From assembly GCA_905202055.1 (NCBI GenBank), contig CAJKQK010000001.1, forward strand, positions 61,514 through 125,513: a stretch of 64,000 nucleotides of DNA, in the 5' to 3' direction. Made by a program: the position numbers and the translations under genes. Below are positions 26,201-35,900 of the stretch, piece after piece. Under the pieces are notes generated by a model, which searched no databases, had not been told where the DNA came from, and saw only the letters and a program-made list of their open reading frames with translations. Source of the DNA: an uncultured Oxalobacter sp. (GTDB taxonomy: Bacteria; Pseudomonadota; Gammaproteobacteria; Burkholderiales; Burkholderiaceae_D). How positions within the stretch are numbered: the stretch's first letter is position 1; every line of letters starts with the position of its first letter.

Positions 26201-29200
26201 ACTTTCAGCAGTGGTGACGCGGGCATAATTGAAACTCGCGCGGATGGCAGCCAGTGGCAGCTTGTCAGGGTGGATACCGGCACGTTCGAAATGAACATTC
26301 ACACCGGTGAATACAAATTTACAGTCGGCAACAAGGCTGACGGACTCAATCAGGGTGAAAGTGTCAAAAGCAGCTTCAATATTACCGTTACCGATCCCGA
26401 GGGCGGAACGAGCGTGTCCGCGCCGGTTTCCGTCATTGTCGATGGCACCAACGACAAGCCGTCGCTGACTCTTCCGAAACCGGAATTGACGATTACGGAA
26501 GATATCAAAACAACCGATTCTGCCCAAATCGGCAAGGCGACAGATGTCGTGGATGCCGATACCGGCGCGGTCGCGAATGGTGGCCCGAAAGGGGAAACTT
26601 TCACTTTCGGGATTACCGGTTCCGATATGGCCCATACCGACCAGAACAAGACACCTGCAATGTCAGGTTCGCTGCACGGTGAATACGGGATGCTGGCGAT
26701 CGATTCTTCCACAGGGAAATACACCTACACGCTGGACGACAACGTCAAGGTTCATGGACTGACGGAAGGCCAGAAGGTGCAGGAAGTTTTCCACATTGTC
26801 GTCAGGGATTCATCGGGTGCTTTCGATATCAGGGACGTTGTCGTCAAGATTGCGGGAACGAACGACGCGCCGACATTCGGTACCGGCAGCCCGGTAGTGG
26901 TGACGGAAAGCGGCGTTCTCGACGGTGGCAATGTCGCCACGGACGGAAAGAACCAGACTTCGGGCATCATCCGTTTTTCCGACGTGGATTCCACGCAGGA
27001 TACACTGACCTGCACCATGACCAATACGGGCGCCAGCGGAATCGATTCCGGCGGCATGCAGACGCTGGTTACCAAATATGGCACATTCACGCTTAATACC
27101 GGAACGGGCGAATATTTTTTCACGCTGGACAACGACGCTTTGGAAGTGCAACAGCTCAACGCGGGTGAGTTGCTGAACGCTTCGAATACACCTGAACTGC
27201 GCCTGAACCTGAAGGTGACAGACGAATACGGCGCTTCCGGTACTACCTGGGTTCAGGCACAAATCAAAGGCACAAACGACGTTCCCCGTCTGACACTGAA
27301 CCATCCTTCTCTGGACGCAACGGAAGACGATGCACTGACGGCTACGGGGACAGCTGCCGCAAGCGATCCGGATGCAGGGGGCGCAAAGGGTGAAAGTTTC
27401 ACGTACGGCCTGACGGGGCAGACGTCTCTCGAAGGCAACACACCGGCCATGTCGTCCACTATGACAGGCACTTACGGGACGCTTTCCATCGATACGACAA
27501 CAGGAAAATACACCTTTACGCTGAACAACGGCAGCCAGGCTGTCCAGTCATTGCGCGAGGGCGAAACACGTACGGAAACCTTCCATGTGGCCGTGAAGGA
27601 TTCACAGGGGGCGTTCGACATCAAGGACGTTACGGTGACCGTTCACGGCAAGAACGATTCTGTCCGGACCGATTCTGCCGATGCACAGGTTATCCAGATT
27701 ACGGAAGCGGGCGTCAATTTCAATACCAACACCGACAATCAGGCTGTCGGAACGGTTGCAGGTGACTTCAGGGTCACGCCGGTCGATGGCGACAGCGCGG
27801 GCCATCTGGTTTATGGTTTCAGGGATGCCGGGGGCACTTTCCATGCAGGTTCGCTTGAAACCGCGTACGGGACGCTGACCATCGATGCGACCGGTCACTA
27901 TACTTTTACGCTGGCCTCCGGAGGCGAGGCAGGAAAACGGGTCAATGCCCTCAATGCCGGCGAACTGTTCAGGCTGACGGGGATTGAACTGGCGGTTCAT
28001 GACGACAGGCATCCTGACAATATGGTTACCGGCCAGAAGCTGGACATTTACATTCGCGGTACCAATGACCGGCCTGATTTCAGTGTGGAGTTGACCAGCG
28101 GGGCGACCAGTACGGAAACGCTGGCCGAAAACGGCAACAGGCTCATTCACGGGCAGTTGCTGGCCGACGACCCGGATGCACAGCACCATCCGGGCGACCT
28201 TGTTTTTTCCATCGAAAGCGATGGCAGGCTGGTTCAGGTCATGGAAGGCAAGTACGGTGTGCTGGAACTGGGCAAGGATGGCAGTTACCAATATACGATT
28301 ATCCATCCCGAACTGCTTGAGTCACTGAATCCCGGACAGAACCTTACCCAATCGGCACTGGCGCAGGAAGTATTCCACCTCCGCGTGACCGACCCGCTGA
28401 AAGCGTATAGCCCGGGCACTCTGGTGATCGACGTGACCGGTTCGGCAGACGATCCTGTCATGACGGTCAGGGGCGGTACGGTTGTTTTCGAAGATGCCGG
28501 TGCGGACATCAACCATGCGGCGACGGACCCGTCCATTGGCGGTTATCTCGTGCCTGACCATATTGTCGATGCACAGGACATGGGAAATATTTCCTGGAGC
28601 AATCAGGGCCAGACCGGTTTTGCCGACGGCACGAACGGCCAGCCACTCGGTACGCTGACGGTCAATTCCGACGGCAGTTATACCTATACCCTGTCGGCGA
28701 ACGGGTCGGATTTTGTCCAGTCGATGAACGAAGGTGACGTCCGGTACGAGACTTTCAGGGTGCTGGCGAAAATCGATGGCGGCAAGACGATCGGGAAAGA
28801 CATCACGATCGAAATCAGGGGCACCAACGACAAGCCGCTTATCGGTATGGCGGACGATGTGTCGTTCACAGGGAAAGTCCGGCAGGATGTTTTCGACGAT
28901 AACGATACGTCCGATATGGGCAATCCGGGCGTGATTTTCACCGGTACCCTGAACGGTGCCCATATGTCGGACGTGGACGACACGGGGGGACTCCGGTATA
29001 TGCTGATGGGACAGGACGGCAAGCCGGCCAGTGAACTCAAAACCGCTTTCGGTACGATAGTCCTGACGTATGAACGCAATGCCGACGGGACTGTCACGAC
29101 TCACTATAAATATACGCTGGACAATGAAAGTACGGATCTGGACGCGGCCCTGAAAGCAGCGCAGGAAGCGGGCAAACTGTTGAGCGACAGTGCCAGAGTG

Positions 29201-32200
29201 ATTGTGGTCGACCGGCACGGTGCGGTTTCCGAAGGCAGCCGGGACATTAGCATAACGATCGAACGGCCCGACCCGGGGCAGGGTGGCACGGAACCTGGAA
29301 AAGGCCTTGCTTTTGATGATGTGAACAGTATCCTGACCGGTTCGGTTTCCGAAGATGGCAGGGACGTACCCGGCACGCCTCGGTTGGAAGGCACGGTTTT
29401 TGAAGGGGAGTTGCAGACGAAATGGGGTGACGGCACGACGGGGGATTCGCCCGATCGCGTATTCGGCATTCAGGGTGCGGACGGCAAGCAGATCCAGAGC
29501 AGTGCGGCGGACGGCAATCTTGTCAGTGCGGAAGGCAAGTTCGGCTATTTGCTTATCGACCCGGTAACGGGAAAATATACTTATACCCTCTACAACGGAG
29601 AGGATGGAAAGCCCGGTCTGGTTCAGAGTATGGCGGACGGTGAAACGGCGACAGAAGATTTCACGCTCATGTTAAACGGACAGGTCGTGAAAAATGGCGA
29701 CGGCAGCGACGTGAAGATCGGGATTGTCATCCACGGCACGAACGATATACCGGTCATCACTGCCGCAACGGATTCGGCCATCAATGAAACAGGCCATGAC
29801 GGTCTCACCAGTTCCATGACGGCGACCGGAACGGTGACGGCAACGGATATCGACCACGCTCTGGATACGAATCACACACCGACTGGCAACACGGAAAAGC
29901 TTGAGTATTATATCCTCGACGGGGATGGCAATCCGGTAACGTCGATAAAAACGCAATACGGGTCTGTCGAAATCGATGCGAACGGCCAATATACGTATCA
30001 CCTGAATACCGGAAAACTGCCTCCGGATCTGTCCTATACAGACTCAGGCGGGAATCAGGTCTGGCATTTGAATGCCGGAACGCGGCTTTCCGAAACGTTC
30101 AGGGTCGTCGCTTTCGACGGAAAGGAATATAGCGAAGCGCAAGACGTGACTGTCAACATCAATGGTACGAATTACGGCCCCGAAGCAGTCGCTTCCGATG
30201 TCGCGCTAAGTGTGGCGGAAGATGGCGCCGTGACGACCGATAGTGGCTTGCTGGGAGCCCTGTTCCACGACGATCAGGGCATTTCCGGTCTCACTTTCAC
30301 GGTTGACGGAAAAACGGTTGCACAGGGAACGTACGGAACCTTGCAACTGGTGGACGGCAAGTATGTTTATACGCTGAACAATGCCGACGATGCAGTTCAG
30401 GGGCTTGACGCCAGTAATGGCGGCCAGGACAGGTTTGTCATCTCGGCAAAAGACGGGCATGGTGTGACGCAAAATGTCACCGTAACGGTGCATGTCACCG
30501 GTGCGGACGACGCGCCGGTCCTGGCAGTTGGTGATGTGATTACCGTGCGCGAAGGAGACACGACGCGGTTTGAAGGCATCGCGAAAGGTTTCGACAGCGA
30601 TCTTGTTGATCAGGGGCACCTGTCCTGCAGTTTCGGGGCGGACGGTGACGGGAAGCCGATACAGGCGTTCACGAATGACTACGGGACATTTACAATCGAT
30701 CCGGCTACCGGAAAATATACGTTCACGCTGGACAACAGTTCCGATACTGTCAGGGCGATGGCACCGGGCGAATTGTACGAAATCACGCAGAAGGTAAGCG
30801 TGACGGACACACAGGGCAACACCACCAGCCAGTACCTGACCATCGATATCACGGGAGTGGCTACGGCTCCTGATAATCCTGTCGTTACCGCGGACAATGC
30901 CAATGCGCCACTGCTGGAAGATGCAACAGGCGCAGGGGCTGAATTCAGCGGTTCGGCCAGCGCACATGCCGTGGATTCGGGTTCCAGAGCGCCGTCTTAC
31001 GCGTTCCTGACGGAAGACGGCAGGCTGGTTACCGACATGGCGGGGACTTACGGCAGGATCAGCATCGATCCGGTAACGGGAAAATATATTTATTCGCTGG
31101 ACAATTCCCTCAATGCGACCCAGTCTCTCGGGGCGGGGGAAGCGGGTACCGACCGTTTCCATGTCGTGGCCGTGAACGAGACGGGCATGCATTCCGGTCC
31201 AACGGACGTGACTGGTCATATCGAAGGAAGCAACAATGCGCCGTTTGTCCGTTCTTCCTCATCGAACGTGAATGACAATACAGGCAATGTTTCCTTTACC
31301 GATGTCGATGTGAACGATACGCATACGCTTGCCATTCTGGTCGATGGCATATCGCATGCCGTGACATTGAATGAACAGGGAACGGAAGGATGTGTTGAAA
31401 TCGATGGACTGGGAACTTTTACGCTGGCCGGTACGGATGGTGAACCGGGCCAGCATGGCTGGTCATACCGTTTCGAGGCATCGGATGAGGCAAAGGGACA
31501 GATAGCTGCGGGAACGACCGGTATCGTGAACATCCGGATTCAGGTCAGCGACGGCCCTGACTCCGCAACGACAGGCAATCTGGCAGTTGGCATTGAAGGA
31601 AGCAATACCCTGTCGGCTGAACCGCTTGTTGCCGGTTTGTCCTTGTCCGATCTGGATGTGAGCCCGATGGTATCGGGAACCTTGCCGGTAACCGATTCCG
31701 AGGGTGATTTGCTGGCTTACCGGTTTGGCCATATGAATGAGTCCGGTGACATCACGGGCAAATACGGCAGCCTGCATGTCGATGAGACGACGCATTCTTA
31801 CCAGTACACGCTGGATATGTCTGAAGCGAACCTCCACGAAATGGCACTTGCCAGCTCGAACGGGGAAACGCTGGCAGAAAGCTTCGGTTACAGGCTGGCG
31901 GATCAGTTACATCCCGACGGTGTCAGTGCCACATTCCGGATCGATCTGAATGATTTGAATGTCCGGTTGGGTGGCACGGAAAACGAGGTGCTGGGCGATA
32001 CCGGCGCCACTCACAGCCAGGTTCTTTTCGGGGAGGGCGGAAACGACGAGCTTCACGGCGGATATGGCAATGATATTCTCTTCGGCGGTGACGGGAACGA
32101 TATCCTCGCCGGAGGAGGCGGCAACGACATTCTGGTGGGCGGTTCCGGCAGCGATACGTTCAGGTGGCATATCAGTGATTTGGGCGAGTCGGGATCATAC

Positions 32201-32548
32201 GGTAGCCGTATCATGGATTTCCACCTCGGCAACCTGAATCCGGCGAATGGGGCTATCGATCCGGACGGGGATGTTCTGGATATCTCCGATATCCTGTCAG
32301 GCCGTGTCGGCGATCAGGATCTGATCATTGGCGGCTTCCTGAATCTTGAAGTGTTGAAACACGATGACGAGAAGGGCACGGCAACGGTCAAATTGACGAT
32401 TGATCCGGATGGCTCTGCCGGTCACGTTTATGGAAGTGTCGATCTGGCGACTATAGACATGTCCGGTGTTCATGCATTGGGCGATGTCCATGATCAGGTC
32501 GGGAACCTGATGCAGCAACTGATGGATCACTCGTCGATCAAGTTCTGA
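23294..32548 (+). CDS. Giant LapA-like RTX adhesin 1, 3084 residues
   Basis: The N-terminal 110 residues are a LapA-type retention module (MAIGIVRALNG...NGNFATVGSGDSLML), which anchors such adhesins in the outer membrane. TAAG at 104-107 matches the LapG protease site, AEATAAG. After it come about 19 VCBS/cadherin-like repeats of 100-150 residues, most ending in a GTND-P motif. RTX nonapeptides (GGNDELHGG, GNDILFGG, GNDILAGG) lie near 2910-2960, followed by a VCBS-type type I secretion target domain. This predicts a calcium-binding, biofilm-forming surface adhesin exported by a TolC-type system that is not in the window. The start at 23294 has GAGG eight bases upstream; the open frame extends 14 codons earlier. 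Repeat substrate is unknown. Confidence 0.93.
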   Translation: MAIGIVRALNGTTTAKNDKGEWRVLRIGDPVQANEVIQAGAGSTVHIVFNNGNFATVGSGDSLMLDPSAFDPAAETRQVNTFTVADLQAMIGAGDDPTYIAEATAAGVEGNMAGDASHSGSHSFVVVNQDAARGELTPGFGTTTFSRPFPKEYVYDGILDTAPEIDEAASDLSVSVREAGVRGSDWTIPGANPNAAYAGIPMARGHVAGSDTNGDNLAYTVKPDGAAGAGGTTAEGRYGSLTIDADGEYVYRLDNDDRANRLSQGETFVEKFIVTVDDGRGMTAQQLITVTVSGTNDMPHLSIGWDNGNGIAEDASMAITGHFIVTDPDGDAGNQTLTITGKDGTVSTVSPVDGHLGENAGNATFSTEYGTLVLHPDGTCTYELDNTSSTVQGMSEGDRHTETFDVTTTDEHGSFHTQTISVTVTGTNDAPVITSLANVLNLKESGVGDVTRTGINDGMAEGTNQAQIRGTLAAEGSFTVRDIDIHDTLTATITGESGQAMSGVRVDGNGVMTLVTDVGTLTVIPQTRADGVTIYTYHFDLDDAAVNSLSEYDASHRVAFDPAHPELGGNYLDLNFNIEVSDGHNGTVSQPVNIHIEGTNDGPQITGDTVHLREEGVHDGNTVTTDDGGHDGAVSDSRHRASVGGRIDVTDIDLDGNHDRKLDVKLGKDATAGDSNVTSGLYTGDGIPVTDNGVQITETIDIVSEGRNPDNDDEYAIKTNVGTLTFNTATGDYTFVLDSDRANHLAQGEKFDFSFTVTVTDAHGAQAHRTIDLTIEGANDRPTLTVDKPELDVYEKGADSATGYVDTASGQASGQDDDRGAGLKYSFGQDENGTPVTSISSDYGTLTIDPVTGRYSFTVDNDSSVVQALDKGETKELHYTVRVTDEHGASREKNIAVNIHGANDVPVIAGGTTDLHLKEDGVSGGNKPTADGGTGEGQHLLTAIGKIDITDVDSHFVRDYADGKYTFKATFSSGDAGIIETRADGSQWQLVRVDTGTFEMNIHTGEYKFTVGNKADGLNQGESVKSSFNITVTDPEGGTSVSAPVSVIVDGTNDKPSLTLPKPELTITEDIKTTDSAQIGKATDVVDADTGAVANGGPKGETFTFGITGSDMAHTDQNKTPAMSGSLHGEYGMLAIDSSTGKYTYTLDDNVKVHGLTEGQKVQEVFHIVVRDSSGAFDIRDVVVKIAGTNDAPTFGTGSPVVVTESGVLDGGNVATDGKNQTSGIIRFSDVDSTQDTLTCTMTNTGASGIDSGGMQTLVTKYGTFTLNTGTGEYFFTLDNDALEVQQLNAGELLNASNTPELRLNLKVTDEYGASGTTWVQAQIKGTNDVPRLTLNHPSLDATEDDALTATGTAAASDPDAGGAKGESFTYGLTGQTSLEGNTPAMSSTMTGTYGTLSIDTTTGKYTFTLNNGSQAVQSLREGETRTETFHVAVKDSQGAFDIKDVTVTVHGKNDSVRTDSADAQVIQITEAGVNFNTNTDNQAVGTVAGDFRVTPVDGDSAGHLVYGFRDAGGTFHAGSLETAYGTLTIDATGHYTFTLASGGEAGKRVNALNAGELFRLTGIELAVHDDRHPDNMVTGQKLDIYIRGTNDRPDFSVELTSGATSTETLAENGNRLIHGQLLADDPDAQHHPGDLVFSIESDGRLVQVMEGKYGVLELGKDGSYQYTIIHPELLESLNPGQNLTQSALAQEVFHLRVTDPLKAYSPGTLVIDVTGSADDPVMTVRGGTVVFEDAGADINHAATDPSIGGYLVPDHIVDAQDMGNISWSNQGQTGFADGTNGQPLGTLTVNSDGSYTYTLSANGSDFVQSMNEGDVRYETFRVLAKIDGGKTIGKDITIEIRGTNDKPLIGMADDVSFTGKVRQDVFDDNDTSDMGNPGVIFTGTLNGAHMSDVDDTGGLRYMLMGQDGKPASELKTAFGTIVLTYERNADGTVTTHYKYTLDNESTDLDAALKAAQEAGKLLSDSARVIVVDRHGAVSEGSRDISITIERPDPGQGGTEPGKGLAFDDVNSILTGSVSEDGRDVPGTPRLEGTVFEGELQTKWGDGTTGDSPDRVFGIQGADGKQIQSSAADGNLVSAEGKFGYLLIDPVTGKYTYTLYNGEDGKPGLVQSMADGETATEDFTLMLNGQVVKNGDGSDVKIGIVIHGTNDIPVITAATDSAINETGHDGLTSSMTATGTVTATDIDHALDTNHTPTGNTEKLEYYILDGDGNPVTSIKTQYGSVEIDANGQYTYHLNTGKLPPDLSYTDSGGNQVWHLNAGTRLSETFRVVAFDGKEYSEAQDVTVNINGTNYGPEAVASDVALSVAEDGAVTTDSGLLGALFHDDQGISGLTFTVDGKTVAQGTYGTLQLVDGKYVYTLNNADDAVQGLDASNGGQDRFVISAKDGHGVTQNVTVTVHVTGADDAPVLAVGDVITVREGDTTRFEGIAKGFDSDLVDQGHLSCSFGADGDGKPIQAFTNDYGTFTIDPATGKYTFTLDNSSDTVRAMAPGELYEITQKVSVTDTQGNTTSQYLTIDITGVATAPDNPVVTADNANAPLLEDATGAGAEFSGSASAHAVDSGSRAPSYAFLTEDGRLVTDMAGTYGRISIDPVTGKYIYSLDNSLNATQSLGAGEAGTDRFHVVAVNETGMHSGPTDVTGHIEGSNNAPFVRSSSSNVNDNTGNVSFTDVDVNDTHTLAILVDGISHAVTLNEQGTEGCVEIDGLGTFTLAGTDGEPGQHGWSYRFEASDEAKGQIAAGTTGIVNIRIQVSDGPDSATTGNLAVGIEGSNTLSAEPLVAGLSLSDLDVSPMVSGTLPVTDSEGDLLAYRFGHMNESGDITGKYGSLHVDETTHSYQYTLDMSEANLHEMALASSNGETLAESFGYRLADQLHPDGVSATFRIDLNDLNVRLGGTENEVLGDTGATHSQVLFGEGGNDELHGGYGNDILFGGDGNDILAGGGGNDILVGGSGSDTFRWHISDLGESGSYGSRIMDFHLGNLNPANGAIDPDGDVLDISDILSGRVGDQDLIIGGFLNLEVLKHDDEKGTATVKLTIDPDGSAGHVYGSVDLATIDMSGVHALGDVHDQVGNLMQQLMDHSSIKF

Positions 32549-32567
32549 CTTCCGGTTTTTTCGTACG

Positions 32568-32598
32568 AAGGGAATACGTTTGCCGTATTCCCTTTTTT
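32568..32598 (+). terminator. Terminator of adhesin 1
   Basis: AAGGGAATACG and CGTATTCCCTT form an 11-bp stem with loop TTTGC, followed by TTTTA, 20 bases after the stop. Confidence 0.9.
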
Positions 32599-32997
32599 AT
32601 TGTCGACCTGTTTCCGGACGGGTGGATTTTTCAGTTTTTCTTCAATTTGGGGCCATCGGTTCCGTTACGGTTTCTGACTGCGGGCACAGCCGGGACGGCA
32701 GATGGCGTTTTATCGGAAATATTGCATAGGGGAAATTTTCTTCCTTGCCGGGATTTTTTGCCCCGGAGCAATTTATGCCGGTTTTGCTGAAAGATAAATG
32801 GAATATTGATGAATTTAAATGAAAATTCATTTTCCTATTTTTAATGGGGAAATTAGTACCATTGGACAATGGCTTTCGGCAGGTAAGCGAATTATTGTAT
32901 ATAGTGTGTTCATGAAATTGTTTGGGAAATGTCAATTCAATGTGCTTTTGATGTCAACATTTTTCAAGCAAGGTTTTCACCTAAAAAGGTAATTTGA
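32599..32997. other. Intergenic region between the two adhesins
   Basis: No gene is visible in these 399 AT-rich bases, which should carry the adhesin 2 promoter. An inverted repeat ATGAATTT...AAATTCAT lies at 32809-32830. The 21-base phased repeats found before adhesin 1 are absent, so the two genes appear to be controlled separately. Confidence 0.5.
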
Positions 32998-35900
32998 ATG
33001 GCTATCGGAATTGTCAGGGCACTGGTTGGGACATCCACTGCAACAGACTCCAGAGGAAACACCCGTGTCTTGCGCGTCGGCGACGCAGTTGAGCTGAATG
33101 AAATTATTCAGTCATCGGCCGGCTCCACAGTTCTTGTCCAGTTCGACAATGGCGGGTTTGCGACAGTCGGCAGCAACGACAGGCTGGTTCTCGACCAGTC
33201 CGTTCCCGATCCGGCAGGCACGAACCAGACGGCGCAGGGTACAGAACAGAACGTTGAGGATATTCAGGCCATGATCGCGGCGGGCATGGACCCGACGCAA
33301 GTCGCCGAAGCCACAGCGGCAGGCGCCGATGCAGGCACGGCAGGTGATCCGGGACATTCCGGTTCGCACTCGTTTGTCGTCGTCGATCAGGAAGGCGCGC
33401 GCGGCGATGTGACTCCCGGGTTCGGAACGGATATCTCGGCCAGTCCGGCCAACACGGCAGCCGCTCAAACTGCCGGGCCACGCTTTTTCATCAATCCCGA
33501 TGCCGGTACGGGAACCGGCACGGATACCCCGACAACACCGGATGTACCGGCAGAACCTCCCAATGACGCACCGGCCATTACTGAACGCAGTGGTGCCACT
33601 CTCCATCTGAAAGAAGCCGGGGTCGGTACCGTTGAACAGGGGGGCAAGCCGGGGTGGGCATTGGGTGACCATAATCATGCCATTGCCGGAATGCCGGAAG
33701 CGGGTGGCTCGTTTACCGTCAGCGATGCCGATGGCGACACACTGTTCGCGCGGCTGGTCGATAGCCGGAACAATCCGGTCGCTGATGTCGTCACCGATCC
33801 CGTTACCGGGGTCATGACGCTTGAAACGGAATACGGTACGCTGACCGTTACGCCAACGGTCAATCCTGACGGTTCTGTGACTTATGAATACCGTTTCGAA
33901 CTGAACGGCAATGCCGACAGCATGAATGAAGGGGATTTTGCCGATTATGAATACAGGGTCGAAGTCAGCGATGGGCATGGAGGGACGGTATCGGAAGACA
34001 TTCACGTCAGGATTGACGGGACAAACGATGCGCCGTCGATAAAATTCGACAGCGTTCACGTCAAGGAAGCCGGTGACGGCACCACGGCCGTCGGTGGTAA
34101 CGATGGACATGTCGGTGACGATCACCACCGTTTTGTCGTTCACGGTAATTTGAGTGCGAAAGCCGGTGATGTGGATGCCGGTGACACGTTGACTTATTCC
34201 GTCGATATCAAGGGCGGGGACAACAATCTGGAAACGGCTTCGACCGGTGGAAATGTCGTGACGGACGCGGATGGAAAGAACGTTTCCGTTCCGGTTGAAG
34301 TCTTGTCCGGCACGACGGAAAACGGTATCCAGACCATTGTGACGAATTACGGGACATTCACCCTGAATACGGCAACAGGCGAATATACGTTCGAACTGAA
34401 TACGGCTGACGGCAACCCCGCCAACAATCTCGCACAGGGCGAATTCCTGAATCTGGGGTTTACCTCAACGGTGACCGACCAGTCCGGAGCCATTGCCAAT
34501 CATACCGTGCGCGTCACGGTTGAAGGTTCCAACGACGCGCCGGTATTGTCCAGGCCGGATGCAGTCGATGTCTGGCAGGGAGGAAATGAACATACCGTCG
34601 CAGGTCAGGTTGTCGGGTCAGATGCCGATCACGGCGCGAAACTGGCCTACAGTTTCGGTGTCGATGCACACGGCAATCCGGTCACGGAGATCGAAACGTC
34701 CTGCGGTACCGTCAGGATCGATCCTCAGACCGGTGAATATGAATATACACTCAAACCGGGCACCACGGCGGGGGACGTTACTGACGAATTCACCGTCCGC
34801 GTGACCGATGAACATGGCGCTTACGATGAAAAGAACGTTTCCGTAAACGTGCATCCCAATCAGACACCGGTCATCGATGGCGATCCCGGGGATTCCCTTG
34901 CCCTGAAAGAAGCCGGGGTGGGAACGGTTGGCGAGGGGGGCAAGCCGGGCTGGGCACCAGGTGAGCACAATCATGTGATTGCCGGAAATAAAGAGGACGA
35001 CAGTTCTTTTACCGTCAGGGATCCTGAGAGCGGCAAACTGACGGCAAGCTTGCTGGACAAGGATGGAATTCCGGTAGCGGGTGTCCAGACAGACGATTCC
35101 GGAAAGATGACTCTCCAGACCGAATACGGAATATTGACGGTGACGCCGGTCGGGAATGCGGACGGGTCGGTTACCTATACTTACCACTATGAATTGAACG
35201 ACACGCTTTCCGATTCACTGGATCAGGGCGATTCGGTTCATGAGGAATTCCGGATTCAGGTTTCCGACGGCCATAACGGAACACTTACGCATCCTGTTGA
35301 CATCACTATCGAAGGCACAAACGATGCGCCCACTTTCAATGGAAGGGGACAGAATGTCCAGCTGAAAGAAGACGGCGTTTTCGACGGCAACAAACCGCTG
35401 ACGGAAGACCACAAGAACGATGGTTTCGTCCATGAACAAAACAGCCGTCCGAAGGTCGGGGGCGATTTGTCCAGATACGTGACCGATGCGGACAATGATG
35501 CGGAGCTGACCTATTCGGTCAACCATTTCAATGTCAACAACACGGCTGTCGATTCGCTCGAAACGACGCTGTACACAGGTAACAACAAGCCGGTGATCGA
35601 CGCAGCGACGGGCAAACCTGTTCCGGTGACTGTCGAAATGACCGGCAGCCCGACGACCGATGCCAATGGCATCCAGACGGTCAAAACCAATTACGGCACG
35701 CTGACTGTCGATACCGGAACCGGCCACTATACTTTTGAACTCGGTGGGGATGAAGTATCCGACAAGCTGGTCAACAGCATGGCAGCCGGTGAAAAATTCA
35801 GCTTCCAGTTCGAAACCGTCGTGACCGATGAGCACCTGGCCATTGGAAAACACCTTCTCACGGTCGTGATCGAAGGGGCGAATGACGCGCCTTCCTTTGC